Below are positions 34,330 through 45,175 of a stretch of 64,000 nucleotides of DNA, one piece after another. The notes beneath the pieces are model-generated. The model had not been told where the DNA came from. It searched no databases and saw only the letters and a program-made list of their open reading frames with translations. Location of the stretch: contig NC_049980.1 in assembly GCF_000003815.2 (NCBI RefSeq), positions 6,310,659-6,374,658 of the forward strand, in the 5' to 3' direction. The translations under genes and the position numbers were made by a program. Origin of the DNA: Branchiostoma floridae. Its lineage: Eukaryota > Chordata > Leptocardii > Amphioxiformes > Branchiostomatidae. Positions within the stretch are counted from its first letter, which is position 1. Each line of letters begins with the position of its first letter.

Positions 34330-34350
34330 TTCAGTACCAAGGACAGGAAC
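34330..34350 (+). promoter_or_regulatory. RE1/NRSE-like motif 7
   Basis: TTCAGTACCAAGGACAG then GAAC, one change from the core (GCACC to GTACC). The downstream GAAC matches that of motif 5. Confidence 0.55.
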
Positions 34351-36160
34351 TGATGTCAGCGTGAATAAGCTCGTTCACCATTCCGAGTTCGCATGCGCAG
34401 TGACAGGGTTTGTGGTTAATATGTCAAAGGTGAAGACGGTGTAAACTGTTCTCGTCTCGACCATCGCATCGTTTTTCTTCAGTTTGGGACCGAGGTTGAT
34501 GCGGCATACACCGTGTTGTACCTTATTCACGTCCTACCCACCTGTGAAAACACTCGTTTCAAGAAGTTGAAAAAAATTTGATGTCCTCAAAACAAAAATT
34601 GTAACAACGGCAATTCCCCTGTCAGAATCCGACATTGAATTTTTTGACAACGACGCATTTGGAGCACGTGAAATGCATTCAAATAATTCTATGGAATGCC
34701 TGTGTGATAACAGTAGAAACCCGCGTGATAACCCACGTTATCACTCGGCCCGGAACACCCGTATTGAACGTTATATGCCGGCCCAAGTATGACATAATCA
34801 CCCAATCAGCATGCCGCATGCGTTAGTTTTACATCCAGTAAATCCATATCGGTGGACAATAATGGCATCGGCAATCATATAACAACAAAAGAGTAGGGAT
34901 TACCCGCTACCGTTATCGTCAGCGAGTTTTACCACTTCGGGCGACAAAATTGCTGCACAGGTTTGGGGTTACTGGGTCACAGGGACGCAATTCCACCACG
35001 AAAAGGCACCTCTTCAATATTAATGAACCAAGCCCCCTCGCGGCCGCCATATCAATATTTTAGGGAAATCCAATTTTCCAGGGGTAAATTATATATCCAG
35101 CCGCCGCGCAGCGAGGGTGCACACCGCGACAAAGTGTGCGGTGACGAATGGCTTATTATTTTGATTAGGGTGAGTCGGGAAAGAACAGACTTTCAAATGT
35201 CAACCAAATCAAGTACACTGTGAGAATACGAACCAAACTCCAGACAGATCTATCACTGTTACACGGTGCTGCGAGCACACAGTTTGCATTCTGTATGTGC
35301 TTTGCATGTGTAAATCACCTTGTAACGTCTGTATAGTGACGTAAGATGGGGCATAAAAAACGCGGGAACACTGCCCCTTCCAAAGCCCATTGCCGTGCGA
35401 TTTAATGGCCTTTATATTGCCCCGAGGATGTTACAATGTAGAAATGATTTTATGGGAGTCAGTGACCTCGATGAAACAATCCTTGACGCGTTCTAAGCTG
35501 CGAGCGTGGGCGTGAGAGATGAAGCGAACACAGATCAAAGATGGCGTCTTTCCCCCGGTGGCAAACACACAATCCCCCCCCCCCCCTAAAATATTCACAC
35601 AGCGTCCCAACAAATACCTTTCGTAACCTTACTTAAGGCAAACATGCAAGGGAGCACTAGTGTGCTTCCGTTGAAGGATGGCCCAGTGCCTTTCCTAGCA
35701 AAGGGGGCGCATGCAGACAAGCTAAAGCGTGGGACCTCGGGCAGGATGGGTGGCATGGCGGTCACGTAACACGTGTATACCGGCAGGCGAAACTAAATCC
35801 AAACATCGTTTCTCGTCACCATGTATGATGCTTAAAACCTGCCATACGAACATATTACGCATATTGTTTTCGAAGTGAATACAGACTTTTTTGTCACGTA
35901 TTTGCAAAGGGCGTCATCTTCAAGCAGATGTTTGGTTGTGACATGTATTTTACGCAAGTATGATGCTTTTTGTTACTTCAGACAAATAATGTAGTCTTAA
36001 ACGAAAACTCTAAGTAAAAAAGCAACTGCATTTGTTTAAAAACATGGAAAACGACGCAATGGTACGCACACATCTAGCACAGCTATTATGGGTATGCTGG
36101 GAGAATATTGTTTTTCCCACGTAGGAAGTGCACCCCTCGCAATTTATCTGTCTCAGTTCA
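34351..36160. other. Upstream region of the MAP1 gene; nothing coding supported
   Basis: 34960-35220 is more CpG-rich and holds an 86-codon open frame with no recognisable domain. A TATA-like GGGGCATAAAAAACGCG lies near 35350. A C-homopolymer lies at about 35574-35586. A distal promoter or enhancer is possible but not shown. Confidence 0.3.
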
Positions 36161-36430
36161 CCGAACCGTACGATTTACACAGCCGTAAAGAACGTCTAGT
36201 ATGAAGTCTCTCTCGGCAAATTACGACGGAAACGTCCCAGTGCAGCCCGCTTTATCAATTTAAAGCGTTCCCGATTGTGGACTCGGACAGATTAATGCGG
36301 CTGTATGTACCCGCCGCACGTTCGGCAACTCTAGACATGACGTCATCGTGGGAACTGGGGGAGACACTGCAGTGTGATCTCTCACTGTCAGTCAGCTGGC
36401 ACGCGCGAGCAATATCAATTATTGAAACGC
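36161..36430. promoter_or_regulatory. Candidate regulatory patch with CRE
   Basis: A CpG-richer stretch holding a perfect TGACGTCA at 36338-36345, in the context ATGACGTCATCG. The MAP1 exon 1 promoter also has GCGTCATCG and TGACGTCAG. It lies about 3.2 kb upstream of the first coding exon. It could be an enhancer or an upstream untranslated exon. Confidence 0.25.
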
Positions 36431-36872
36431 TTTAATTTGGTGTAAACAACTGGGAGGCAGTAACGTTAGGCTCTAGCAGGCTCCATGGAACGCTGGAAAA
36501 ATAGTACAAACTCAGGCCAAATGGACAATTTTGTCAGAGGAGCCGGCCAGGGATTAACGTTATATGAAAAAATTAGTTTGCGACGTAGGGACACAAACTG
36601 TACTCTCATTTCATTTGCAGTAAACAGCTGGGAGACGGTAGCCTCTAGCAGGCTCCATAGGACGCTGGAAAGATTGTATGATAAGCAGCAAAATAGATAA
36701 CATGCTATAGGAGTTAGCTGGACAGGCTAGGGAGTACCATTTGCGACGTAGAGACACAAGCTGTGCTCTCTGGTCAGCTAACTCCTCCGACATGTTATCT
36801 GTTGTTATTATCTGTCTTTTGGGCCAGTTTCTACTACTATTTTGTACCCATGGAGCCTGGTAGAGGCTAGAA
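36431..36872. mobile_element. Inverted-repeat element, family B, with internal duplication
   Basis: TAGCCTCTAGCAGGCTCCAT at 36640 and its inverse CCATGGAGCCTGGTAGAGGC near 36848 are TIRs. A second left-end copy (TAGGCTCTAGCAGGCTCCAT) lies at 36466. It carries the same GTAAACA[A/G]CTGGGAG flank, so the left part is duplicated about 175 bp apart. Inner GGAGTTAGCTGGAC / GTCAGCTAACTCC arms are shared with 24901-25385. Confidence 0.6.
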
Positions 36873-38397
36873 AGTTGGCATACACTTTGATAAAGCGTAT
36901 CGTATGAAGCCGTGTTCTTGAACATAAAGATGATATTCTTTCTTTATTTTCCGAATGTTGTGTGATCTTGTGTGGAAGAAGATATCGTAGCAACGAACAC
37001 AATTCTGATGCAACGTTTACCAAAACTTCCAACAGAAATCGTGATTTCTATTGTGACTATATATAACACAACACCAACTTCGGTACATGCCTGTTAACAC
37101 ATTGTACGTAAGGTATTTAATGCTTTTCAAAGGGTCCAGTTACTGTTGGCAGTTACTATTGGTTATTGATGAACACAAACAAACAAACAAGCAAACAAAC
37201 AATTCATCAGCCAGGCTGATGCACGTGCAACATCACCGGCATCAATTATTCAAACGTTTTCATTCCCTGTAAACATACATATGTATCCGGGAGACGGAAA
37301 TGAAGCCCATTGAGTGTGAATTCATTCATTTGTCCAGGCCCTCTTTCGACCAGACATCGCTAGCTGAACGACGGTTAATTTCGGACTTGTGTGACTCCTG
37401 GCATCATTTTGGGTGATGCAATGTTAGTAGTATGTTTCAACAAAAGACATCAGAACACACAACAACAAACAAACAAAAAACGTTTAAAAAGAAATCGTTG
37501 TTTATTCATGTATATGAAAAATCTGGTCAATCGGAGGTCGCAGCCTCTAATGTAAAAGGTTGTGTTATTCACTCCACGACGTACTTGTTACACAGAGCTC
37601 ACCAACACACGTATTGAATGTGCAAGTGCTTCCGGGAGGAGAGATACACATGGTGTAATGTTGAACTTGGACGTGTTTATATGTCACGTTGGTCTGAAAT
37701 CCTGCCGCTGACTGCATTTGAGGACACAGATGCCCATCCCACACACTTGATTATTCAACCAAATGTAAATAGGGAGTAGGGAAGAAACACGGAGAAATTT
37801 AGAAGGGCACTGAAAAATATTTAGTAAGTTTTAACAACATGTTTTCTTCGATACTTACAATGCATTCGTTTCTGTCACACTTTTATACATGTAGAAATTT
37901 TTCACTATTCAGATGATTAGATTTTCTGAATTCTTAATATCCTTTTTTTTTCTAAATTGAAATTGGCTAGTGTCGGGGCGTTTCTCAACAAGTGTACCTC
38001 AAGTTTGCAAGATAAGAAAATAAAAACTGCAGTCGTGCATGGCGGCCCCCCTCCCCACCTGCATAATTGGACATTGCTATCCACCCCTTTACGTTTACAT
38101 TTAACGATCCGCTTGGTCTTACCCCTACCGACTATGGATTACTCTGGGTTTAGGGGATTTCACACCTCACCCATCCTCCAAGCCAGTTGGATTAGGTTGG
38201 CCGAGCTTCAAAAGTTTCATGGCTTCGTAGAAGGCGGTAATAAAATGTCCACATTCTTTGGATCAAAACAACTTTGTACAAAGGTGGAATGATGATTTAT
38301 ACAACGGGAACTGATAAGAAAAGGACAGTTGAACCCCCGCCCCATTTGATTTTCTCTAATTATCATTGCCAAGGTTAACGTTACGTATTCTGTACCG
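36873..38397. other. Upstream of MAP1; nothing coding supported
   Basis: Contains a short (CAAA)n run near 37175-37200. Open frames are short and featureless. Confidence 0.35.
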
Positions 38398-38492
38398 TGT
38401 GTGTGTGCTCGTGTGTGTGTGCTCGTGTGTGTGACCGCGCGCGCGTGTGTATTTGTGTGTGTGTGTGTGTGTGTTTGTGTTTGTGTTTGTAG
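38398..38492. repeat. (GT)n low-complexity tract
   Basis: GT-rich run with TGTGTGTGCTC units, a short CG-rich patch and terminal TTTGTG repeats. Alternating purine/pyrimidine sequence of this kind is prone to Z-DNA. About 1.1 kb upstream of MAP1 exon 1. Confidence 0.85.
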
Positions 38493-39480
38493 ATAGTATA
38501 ATTTAAGAAGCTGTCGATGGATTCTTTTTACATTCGCTTGGTAAGTAGCGATCGGGAAACAATGATCAGATTAGATAATGGGCCTCCTAGCGGTTTTTTA
38601 AGGTACAACAGCAAAACATCAGGTTTTGATATCTTACTCTCTTCTTTGGAATATCAATCGACCTTTTATGCTGACATCAGCCGACATGGTAGTTTCGATA
38701 ACGGCCGTGCGGGTAATTTGATAATTACCAGATTGGTAGAGCAAAAGATATTGCGTTCGTGCAAGAGAAAGAGTAATTTTCTCGTCCATTCATTTTCTGT
38801 TATCTTCTAGATTTCCATCAAGATGTTTCATTGGGTAAAACTGCCCTCCCCAATCCACTGGGACAAGTCTAATATAGACAGTCCTGCACTGGTTACGTCC
38901 GGTATGATTTTGCCCCGCTAAAGTCTGATAAACAATCGCCAGTGTGGATGACTATCGCCGGCTGTTATATGACGGCAAGATGGCGATATGAACATCACTG
39001 GCAAGTGTTGCGCTTTCGATAATGTGTACTACCATCTAGGCTTCACCAGGCCTTCATACGGGGTTGTGGGTAGGGGAATTCGGCAACTATTGGGCTAATA
39101 ATTGTCCAGCAGAGATAAAGAGAGAGAGACTGTTAAAAGGCTAACGTTTCCTCTTGAACTGAGCGGGAGAATACAACCCTATGGTAGCCAAACTCCACTT
39201 ACATGCGTATAGCGACCTTAGTTATTATGGTAGATCAACGTAGTCAGTCATGATCAGTATATCACAAAACCACAGTTTACAATTTCAGATCGTTTCTCTG
39301 AAAAATTGCTGACATTAGATTGTATCTAGTTTATGCTGTTTCATTTACATCTTTTGTTGCATGATGTTATCTTGTCTCCATGTTTGCAATATTGATAATT
39401 GATGCGTCTGCCTCCGCCAAGAAAAAAAGAATCGATGATTTTTTTTCGCCTTTTGCCAAGCAACCCGAATTAACCTTCCG
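38493..39480. other. Immediate upstream region of MAP1, no coding exon recognised
   Basis: A 97-codon open frame (38517-38810) has no recognisable domain. A 5' untranslated exon could lie here, but no donor can be singled out. Confidence 0.3.
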
Positions 39481-39569
39481 CACGCCTGACCAATGGCAGG
39501 TGCGGACGGCTGCGTCATCGCCGGTGACGTCAGACGTAGGGCCCGTCTCCCAGTCAGTGCCGTGGTGCC
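39481..39569 (+). promoter_or_regulatory. MAP1 proximal promoter / 5'UTR with CCAAT and CRE
   Basis: Directly upstream of the first MAP1 ATG. CCAAT is at 39490-39494, a CRE-like TGCGTCAT at 39511-39518, and a perfect palindromic CRE TGACGTCA at 39525-39532 in a GC-rich, CpG-containing stretch. There is no TATA box. CRE plus CCAAT without TATA is a common layout for neuronal and housekeeping promoters. The transcription start is not known. If it lies further upstream, these elements would be in the 5'UTR. Confidence 0.5.
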
Positions 39570-39726
39570 ATGGCTGACGCCGCCTTATCCCCATCTACCG
39601 CCGGTCCTCCACAGTCGGACTCCGACACCATGGCGGACAGCAACGCCAAGGGCTATCTCCTAGCCATCGTCGGCGAGGTCGACTCGCCTGAAGCGCTGAG
39701 AGCGGCGGCTGAAGCCGTCGGAAGAG
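39570..39726 (+). CDS. MAP1: MAP1-family microtubule-associated protein, coding exon 1
   Basis: The first 52 codons of the MAP1 gene. MAP1 proteins bind and stabilise microtubules, chiefly in neurites, and are cut into heavy and light chains. The exon begins MADAALSPSTAG at 39570 in good Kozak context (GCCATGG). A second in-frame ATG at 39630 (ACCATGG, then ADSNAKG) is just as good, so the protein may start at residue 21. The block YLLAIVGEVDSPEAL and then AAEAVGRG corresponds to the conserved start of MAP1A/MAP1B, where a similar 'VIGE...SPEQL...LERG' lies. The exon ends GGAAGAG|GTAAGC with one base of the next codon (phase 1), joining exon 2 in frame as G-IKAW, equivalent to GIRSW in MAP1B. 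The exon is CpG-rich. Upstream frames are not continuous with it. Confidence 0.88.
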
Positions 39727-41760
39727 GTAAGCTTCGAGGTTCTTCTTTAAAAAAAAAACTTTCGCGCCTTTCTTAATTATTACTGCTTCTATAATTTGGG
39801 TCAGAATTCCTGTAAGATGAGTTCACTAGATCTAAGGCACGAACTTGATGATTTAGCGGCGTCGACAAGTAGCGCTTATAAAATTGCACACTGTATATGG
39901 GTCCAAGCCGAACCGTGTTGCATTGGTGATCACGATTTTGCCCTTTTTTCCTATACCGGGGCGGGCACTCGGTAAACGTTATACCAGCAGCCTGCAATAC
40001 AAATTCCCGTTATGACAAAACTGCTTGCTTAAATCTGTTATCAGTCATAACATGAGAGTTTTATGTACCATAAATTTCTTACGCTGCATGAATCTAATAG
40101 TCTTTAACGGTAGGAATAAGCCCAGACCGTTGTATTGCGACTTGTGGCCTCACTGGCATCGATAGGACCTGTATACCCCATGGGGCCGGCGATTGATTGC
40201 ATGAAAAATACATCTCCGTCAGAAATACATGTCCCCACGGAACTATACCGCTTCGCCTCCGGAATATATATTCAATTTCTCTCCAATACCCTGCAATATC
40301 TCACCCATACCTCCTCACCGAGACAAAAATATATACCAACTCAAGCAAGCGATTCAATTTTGTCGTTCTAAGTTTATTGGGCTGTATAGTAGTAAATAAT
40401 TGAAGGCTGGAAGAGAGAGAGTGGAGGGATTCTGGCCCTTATTGCCTAATTGGTGCACCCATTACTTAATGCCCGCCACCTGTTTCAGGCCAGTAAGCTG
40501 GCACAATGGTGGGAGAGGTATTACAACTGGGGGGTCAATTGCGCACTTTGCAGGGGTCGCAGATAATGAAGCATGCCCCCATGAACCCCTGTCAGCTCGC
40601 TGGTTACGTGCTACATAATATGTGGGTCACTTAAACTTCAATAGGAAAAATGTGAAAGAATTTATAAAAGTATAATTTTGAAAAAAAATTGTTTTTTATA
40701 TATCTGATAGAAAGTGAGGAACTAATCATTGTTTGCAGCATAAACATAGCTTGATATTAAGGGAAGAAAGCAAGTGTGAAATAATTGATAAAAGCATAAT
40801 GTTGGAAAATTTCTATGTTGTATATATCTAATAAAAAATAAAGAAATAATTGTTTGCAGCATAATTATAGCTTGAAATGCAGGGAAGAATGCAAGAAAAT
40901 ACAGGGAAAAAGTGTAGTAATACCAATTTGTTGCCTAAGTTTTTGTGGCCCCAATAACACATATTTAGTAGTGAAAATTCTCAATTTTATAATGCTAGGA
41001 CAACAAAACATAAATTATTTTTGGGCCATTTTTTTCGATCATCTCATAATATCCCTTCAAACTTCTGCAAGCTTCTTGCCTTTCATTAGAAAAGCTTCTA
41101 ATTTGATTATCATATCAAGTGACACATAAATGAGATATTTGCTCATTTGCAATTCTCCATCAGCAGTGCTTACAGAATATGCAATTCAAGCTAAGTGAGG
41201 TAGTGCTTTATTATGCAATCCACTGATAACAATTTTGTCAGCTTGCCAAAATGTCCAACACAGTAATGTTACAGACTATCATATATCTGTCGCTATGGGG
41301 TGAATTATGATTATGCTGTGCCCAGACTTTGCCCTTTAGTGTCTGAATTATTGGACTTTTGCAGCAGAAATATGCAATAAAGTTGCGTTCATGTTCAAGT
41401 TTTGGAATTACTAAGAGTCTACTTTAAAAAGGTTGGCTGTCTTTCAAGAAATTCAGAGAATGTGTTAGGCTGTCCCATTCAATTAGTTTCCTCCCTAACT
41501 TCGAGGCATTTAAGTGTTGAACCAATGATTGCACATTTTCATCCCACAAGCTAGGTACAATTTTTTTTATGGTGTGCATGAGCCAACAAGGAAAGCGGAG
41601 CTCCTGCTCTAAATTTGGGGAGAGAAAACTCTTTCACTAGTAAAATGCTTTTGATTACTGTTGGACACACACATAGTAAGATAAGTATGTGAGATAATGC
41701 TGGTTCATAAAAAAAATTAGATTTTATCAGGACAAAAATGACTGTAAAACCTACACGTGA

Positions 41761-41808
<48 letters not shown>

Positions 41809-42607
41809 TACACACACACACAAATACATCAAGAACCAAAACCTGTGTGGTGGCTTATATCATATAAATCCCTGTAGAAACATCCAAAATGCTGCAAGGC
41901 TGATTCCAGGGCCTACACATGCCAACTCCTTGGCTCTAGGGCTAGCAAGCCCCCTAGGAAATTCTGCACACAGTCCCCCAGGCATTGAGATCACAGGCTG
42001 GCATCCAGTCTAACGGTATTACAGACAAAATGGTGACTCATCTTTATTCTGCAAAATTTATAGCCACTGACAATTAGTCTACCTTTTAATGTAAGTAAGA
42101 TTTACCAGAGCCCCTCCTTTCTTCCAAAAGAGCAGCTGCCTGGAATATGTCATTGCTGTTCTTTTTAATGAAACCCCTTGGGGACTGTCATTTCTGTAAA
42201 ACAGATAAGAGGGATTCATCAAAATGCAGCCCCAGGATGAAGATGTCACATTGTATGACAGAAATTGTAGAACATGATCCTTTTTTGCGCTGTGGAATAT
42301 ATGTTATATAATAGGTATTGTCATCTTCTGCAATAACCTTTCATTTGCATCTCCCTGGAAAGACATTGTGATGAATTCAATACTGGATTTTATGAAATTG
42401 CTTAAGGATGGATTCTAAACTTAAGATGCAGCTGTCAGTACAAATTTCAGAAAAGTGTAAATTCAGTTGTTGTCTTTTTGGTTCAACTTCTTTTCAGTTT
42501 CATTCCATGCAACATAGCAGACTAATTAAGGTTCCAGAAATAGCTAAATATATATTTAGGGAGGGGCATGCACATTTCTTGTTGGGGGCCAAGAAAGCTA
42601 GCAAAAA
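39727..42607 (+). other. MAP1 intron 1, unique part
   Basis: The intron runs 39727-43363 (3,637 bp), GT...AG. It is AT-rich, with a (CT)n(CA)n compound microsatellite at 41766-41824. 40400-40620 and 40850-41130 hold short featureless frames. No additional MAP1-like exon was seen. Confidence 0.6.
41766..41824. repeat. (CT)n(CA)n compound microsatellite
   Basis: A long CT run passing into ACACAC. Lies in MAP1 intron 1. Confidence 0.95.
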
Positions 42608-43363
42608 TTAAGACATGTACATCTGGTCTTGATAGTTCATTAAGACATGATGTACATCTTGTCTTGACAGGTGTTTAAGACATGTACATCTGGTCTTGAC
42701 AGTTCATTAAGACACGAACATCTTGTCTTGACAGTTCATTAAGTCTTGACAGGTGTTTAAGACATGTACATCTGGTCTTGACTGGTGTTCAAGACATACA
42801 CATCTTGTCTTGACAGGTGTTTAAGACATGTACATCTTGACAGGTCATTAAGACATGTACATCTTGACAGGTCATTAAGACATGTACATCTTGACAGGTC
42901 ATTAAGACATGTACATCTTGACAGGTGTTTAAGACACATCTGGTCTTGACAGGTCATTAAGTCATCTTCATGTTGTCTTGACAGGCATTAAGACATGTAC
43001 ATCTTGTTTGACAGGTCGTTAAGTCATATACATCTGGGCGTGACAGGTATTAAGATGTGAATTAAGACAAGTCTTGACAGATTTAAATTGAGATGTGTGC
43101 ATCATACTGTAATGGGTAATAAGATGTTTATTTCTGGTCTTGACAGGCATTTAGACATGTAATTTTTGTCTTGACAGGCATTAAGACATATCATTTTTGT
43201 CTTGACAGGTATTAAGACATGTGATTTTTGTCTTGACAGGTATTAAGACATATCATTTTTGTCTTGACAGGTATCAAGACATGTATTTTTTGTCTTGACA
43301 GGCATTAAGACATGTAGTTTTTGTCTTGACAGGCACTAAGACATGTAATTTTTGCCCTGACAG
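42608..43363 (+). repeat. Minisatellite made of splice-acceptor-like units
   Basis: More than 20 units of about 31-40 bp fill the last ~750 bp of MAP1 intron 1. The right-hand units read TTTTTGTCTTGACAGGTATT then AAGACATG (about 31 bp). The left-hand units read CATCTGGTCTTGACAGGTGT and similar. The true exon 2 acceptor TTTTTGCCCTGACAG|GTATTAAGGCATGG is the last, slightly altered unit. The array therefore repeats a pyrimidine tract, the AG and the first bases of the exon. Confidence 0.9.
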
Positions 43364-43462
43364 GTATTAAGGCATGGCCCAACCCTGCCATGAAGGAAGA
43401 CGTCAGTACCGCCCTGAAGGACATGATGTCCCAGAAGCCTTCAGTCTCAGACGACATTCAAG
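43364..43462 (+). CDS. MAP1: MAP1-family protein, coding exon 2
   Basis: A 99-bp exon that completes residue 53 and encodes residues 54-85. It begins GIKAWPNPAMKEDVSTALKD and ends SVSDDIQ, with one base carried into exon 3 (phase 1 on both sides, so skipping it keeps the frame). It corresponds to the MAP1B segment between 'GIRSW' and 'GQKTLHH', which is conserved in position but less so in sequence. The acceptor is CCCTGACAG|GT and the donor is CAAG|GTGAGA. The GTGAGA donor is good. The acceptor is the final unit of the upstream splice-site minisatellite, so the first 14 exon bases (GTATTAAGGCATGG) also match the repeat at 12 of 14 positions. Use of the next acceptor upstream would add 31 bases and run into a TAA, so accurate choice of this acceptor is needed to make MAP1. 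Confidence 0.85.
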
Positions 43463-44984
43463 GTGAGAATATTGCACCCCTGGGTTTTAACCCTCAGCTT
43501 ACTAAGGTAGCCATTCTGCACTAAATTTGTACTGGTTATGGGGTTAGGCAGCATTGAGAAGGTTAAATTGAAGGTTAATTGAATACAAAGTATGGACATA
43601 GTATTATAGACATAGGGAATGGCAACCTTTGGCAAAACATGACAGTAAGTGTAAATTTACTGTTAACTACTTGTTGATTACTAACAGTACAATTTCAGTA
43701 AATTTTCAGTAAATCAACTTTTAATGTATTACTGAAGCATTTAAGGTCTGGAATTGTAGGGATACTTTATGAGAAACCTTGTCAGACATTGCCTGTAAAA
43801 AGGTGGTATTTTAGAGTTGAAAATGTAACAGTCACATTAAGTGTCATTCTACTTACCTTTTAGTGCGTGTGAAAATTCTGCCATTATTATATATTGCATG
43901 TCTATAATATATTTAATTTTATCAAAACCCCACTATTGCTTAATTACTTAACACTGTGAGAGTTTATCAATTGAAGTTTGATGAATTAAATCTGAAGCCA
44001 AGTATGATAGTTCACTGAAGTTCAACATGGTTACTTGTACTCATTACAACTGCACTACATTGTCACAACCAAATTTGGACATCTCGAGCCTGGATGTTCC
44101 ATCTGTGTGTCCCATACATGGACCGTTTTGGGGCCAAGGTCGCTTCCTCTCCAGTACTGAACATGGTTTTCCACTCAGTCGGATTGCTGGTAACCAGGAT
44201 GTTTGGTTTGAAAGGGTCAGAGGTGCATTTTTTGCTCTGCATGTCACCAAAATCCATTCATGACAATCTCTAAAGGGGAAAGGCTCAGAGGGAATCAGAT
44301 ATAGTAGGGAGAATGTCTCCTACCACTGTTGTTTCCCAGCCAACTGGTTATAATGTTATGTTGGCAAGAGACGTCTTATTTCAATCAGTTCATACTTTGA
44401 ACTTTTTTTTAATGTTCAGCCTGCTTGTATTGCTTATGGGGCTAGGTAGCAGGGACAAGTTTAGGGGGGGGGGGGTCTACGATCATCCCCCTAAACATGT
44501 ACAGTTGAGCCATTCTAGTATACTATCTAATCTGAGCACTCTCTTCTTCAACATAAAATCCTCAGTGCAGAGTCCCTTTCATGGAGTATGATTTAGGCAA
44601 ATGCACAATTGGGATTTCAGACCCATTTTTGTCAGTCTGGTATATCTGATTCTGCCAGCACTTGTGATCCTTTTGGCTAGTCCAATGTCATGACTCAAAT
44701 GGGGGAGCAGATGGTCAAGTAGTTTCTTTAAGTGCACCACTTTCAGCATATTGCCCTCGAGCTGCTCTGCATGGATTAGTTCAAGACTCTTTATTTGAAG
44801 TGTTTGTCACTGTCTGCAGTTTGGTCTCCAGAGACTATATCTACACCCAGGCTTGCTGTAACATCTGTTAACAGCACTCTTTGTTGAGTATCCTTAATCT
44901 GATTAACAATTTTTGTAAATTTAAAGAACAGTTGAACCATTCATGCTCAAGAAGTATTATTCTCCATAAATGATAACTTAAAGG
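43463..44984 (+). other. MAP1 intron 2, first part
   Basis: Intron 2 runs 43463-58293 (14,831 bp). This part is AT-rich with a G-homopolymer near 44464 and no recognisable exon. The open frames at 44027-44263 are featureless. Confidence 0.5.
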
Positions 44985-45175
44985 TAATGGTAGTTCACCT
45001 TTGTCTGTGGCAATTTTAAAAAAAACACTGTATTTTGGAATATCAAGTTGACAGACGTTGGTTTCAAACTGCAATATTTTCAAAATATTACAATTGGAAA
45101 CCACATCTTGATTTCCCTTCCTACCAAATAAATGATGTTTTTAAACATATGATCTGCAGGTAAAATGTGAACTAA
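44985..45175. mobile_element. Fold-back MITE, family A, copy 6 (in MAP1 intron 2)
   Basis: GGTAGTTCACCTTTGTCTGT at the left and CTGCAGGTAAAATGTGAAC at the right, with inner AATATCAAGTTGACAGACG arms. It is the most diverged of the six copies in the window. Confidence 0.65.
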
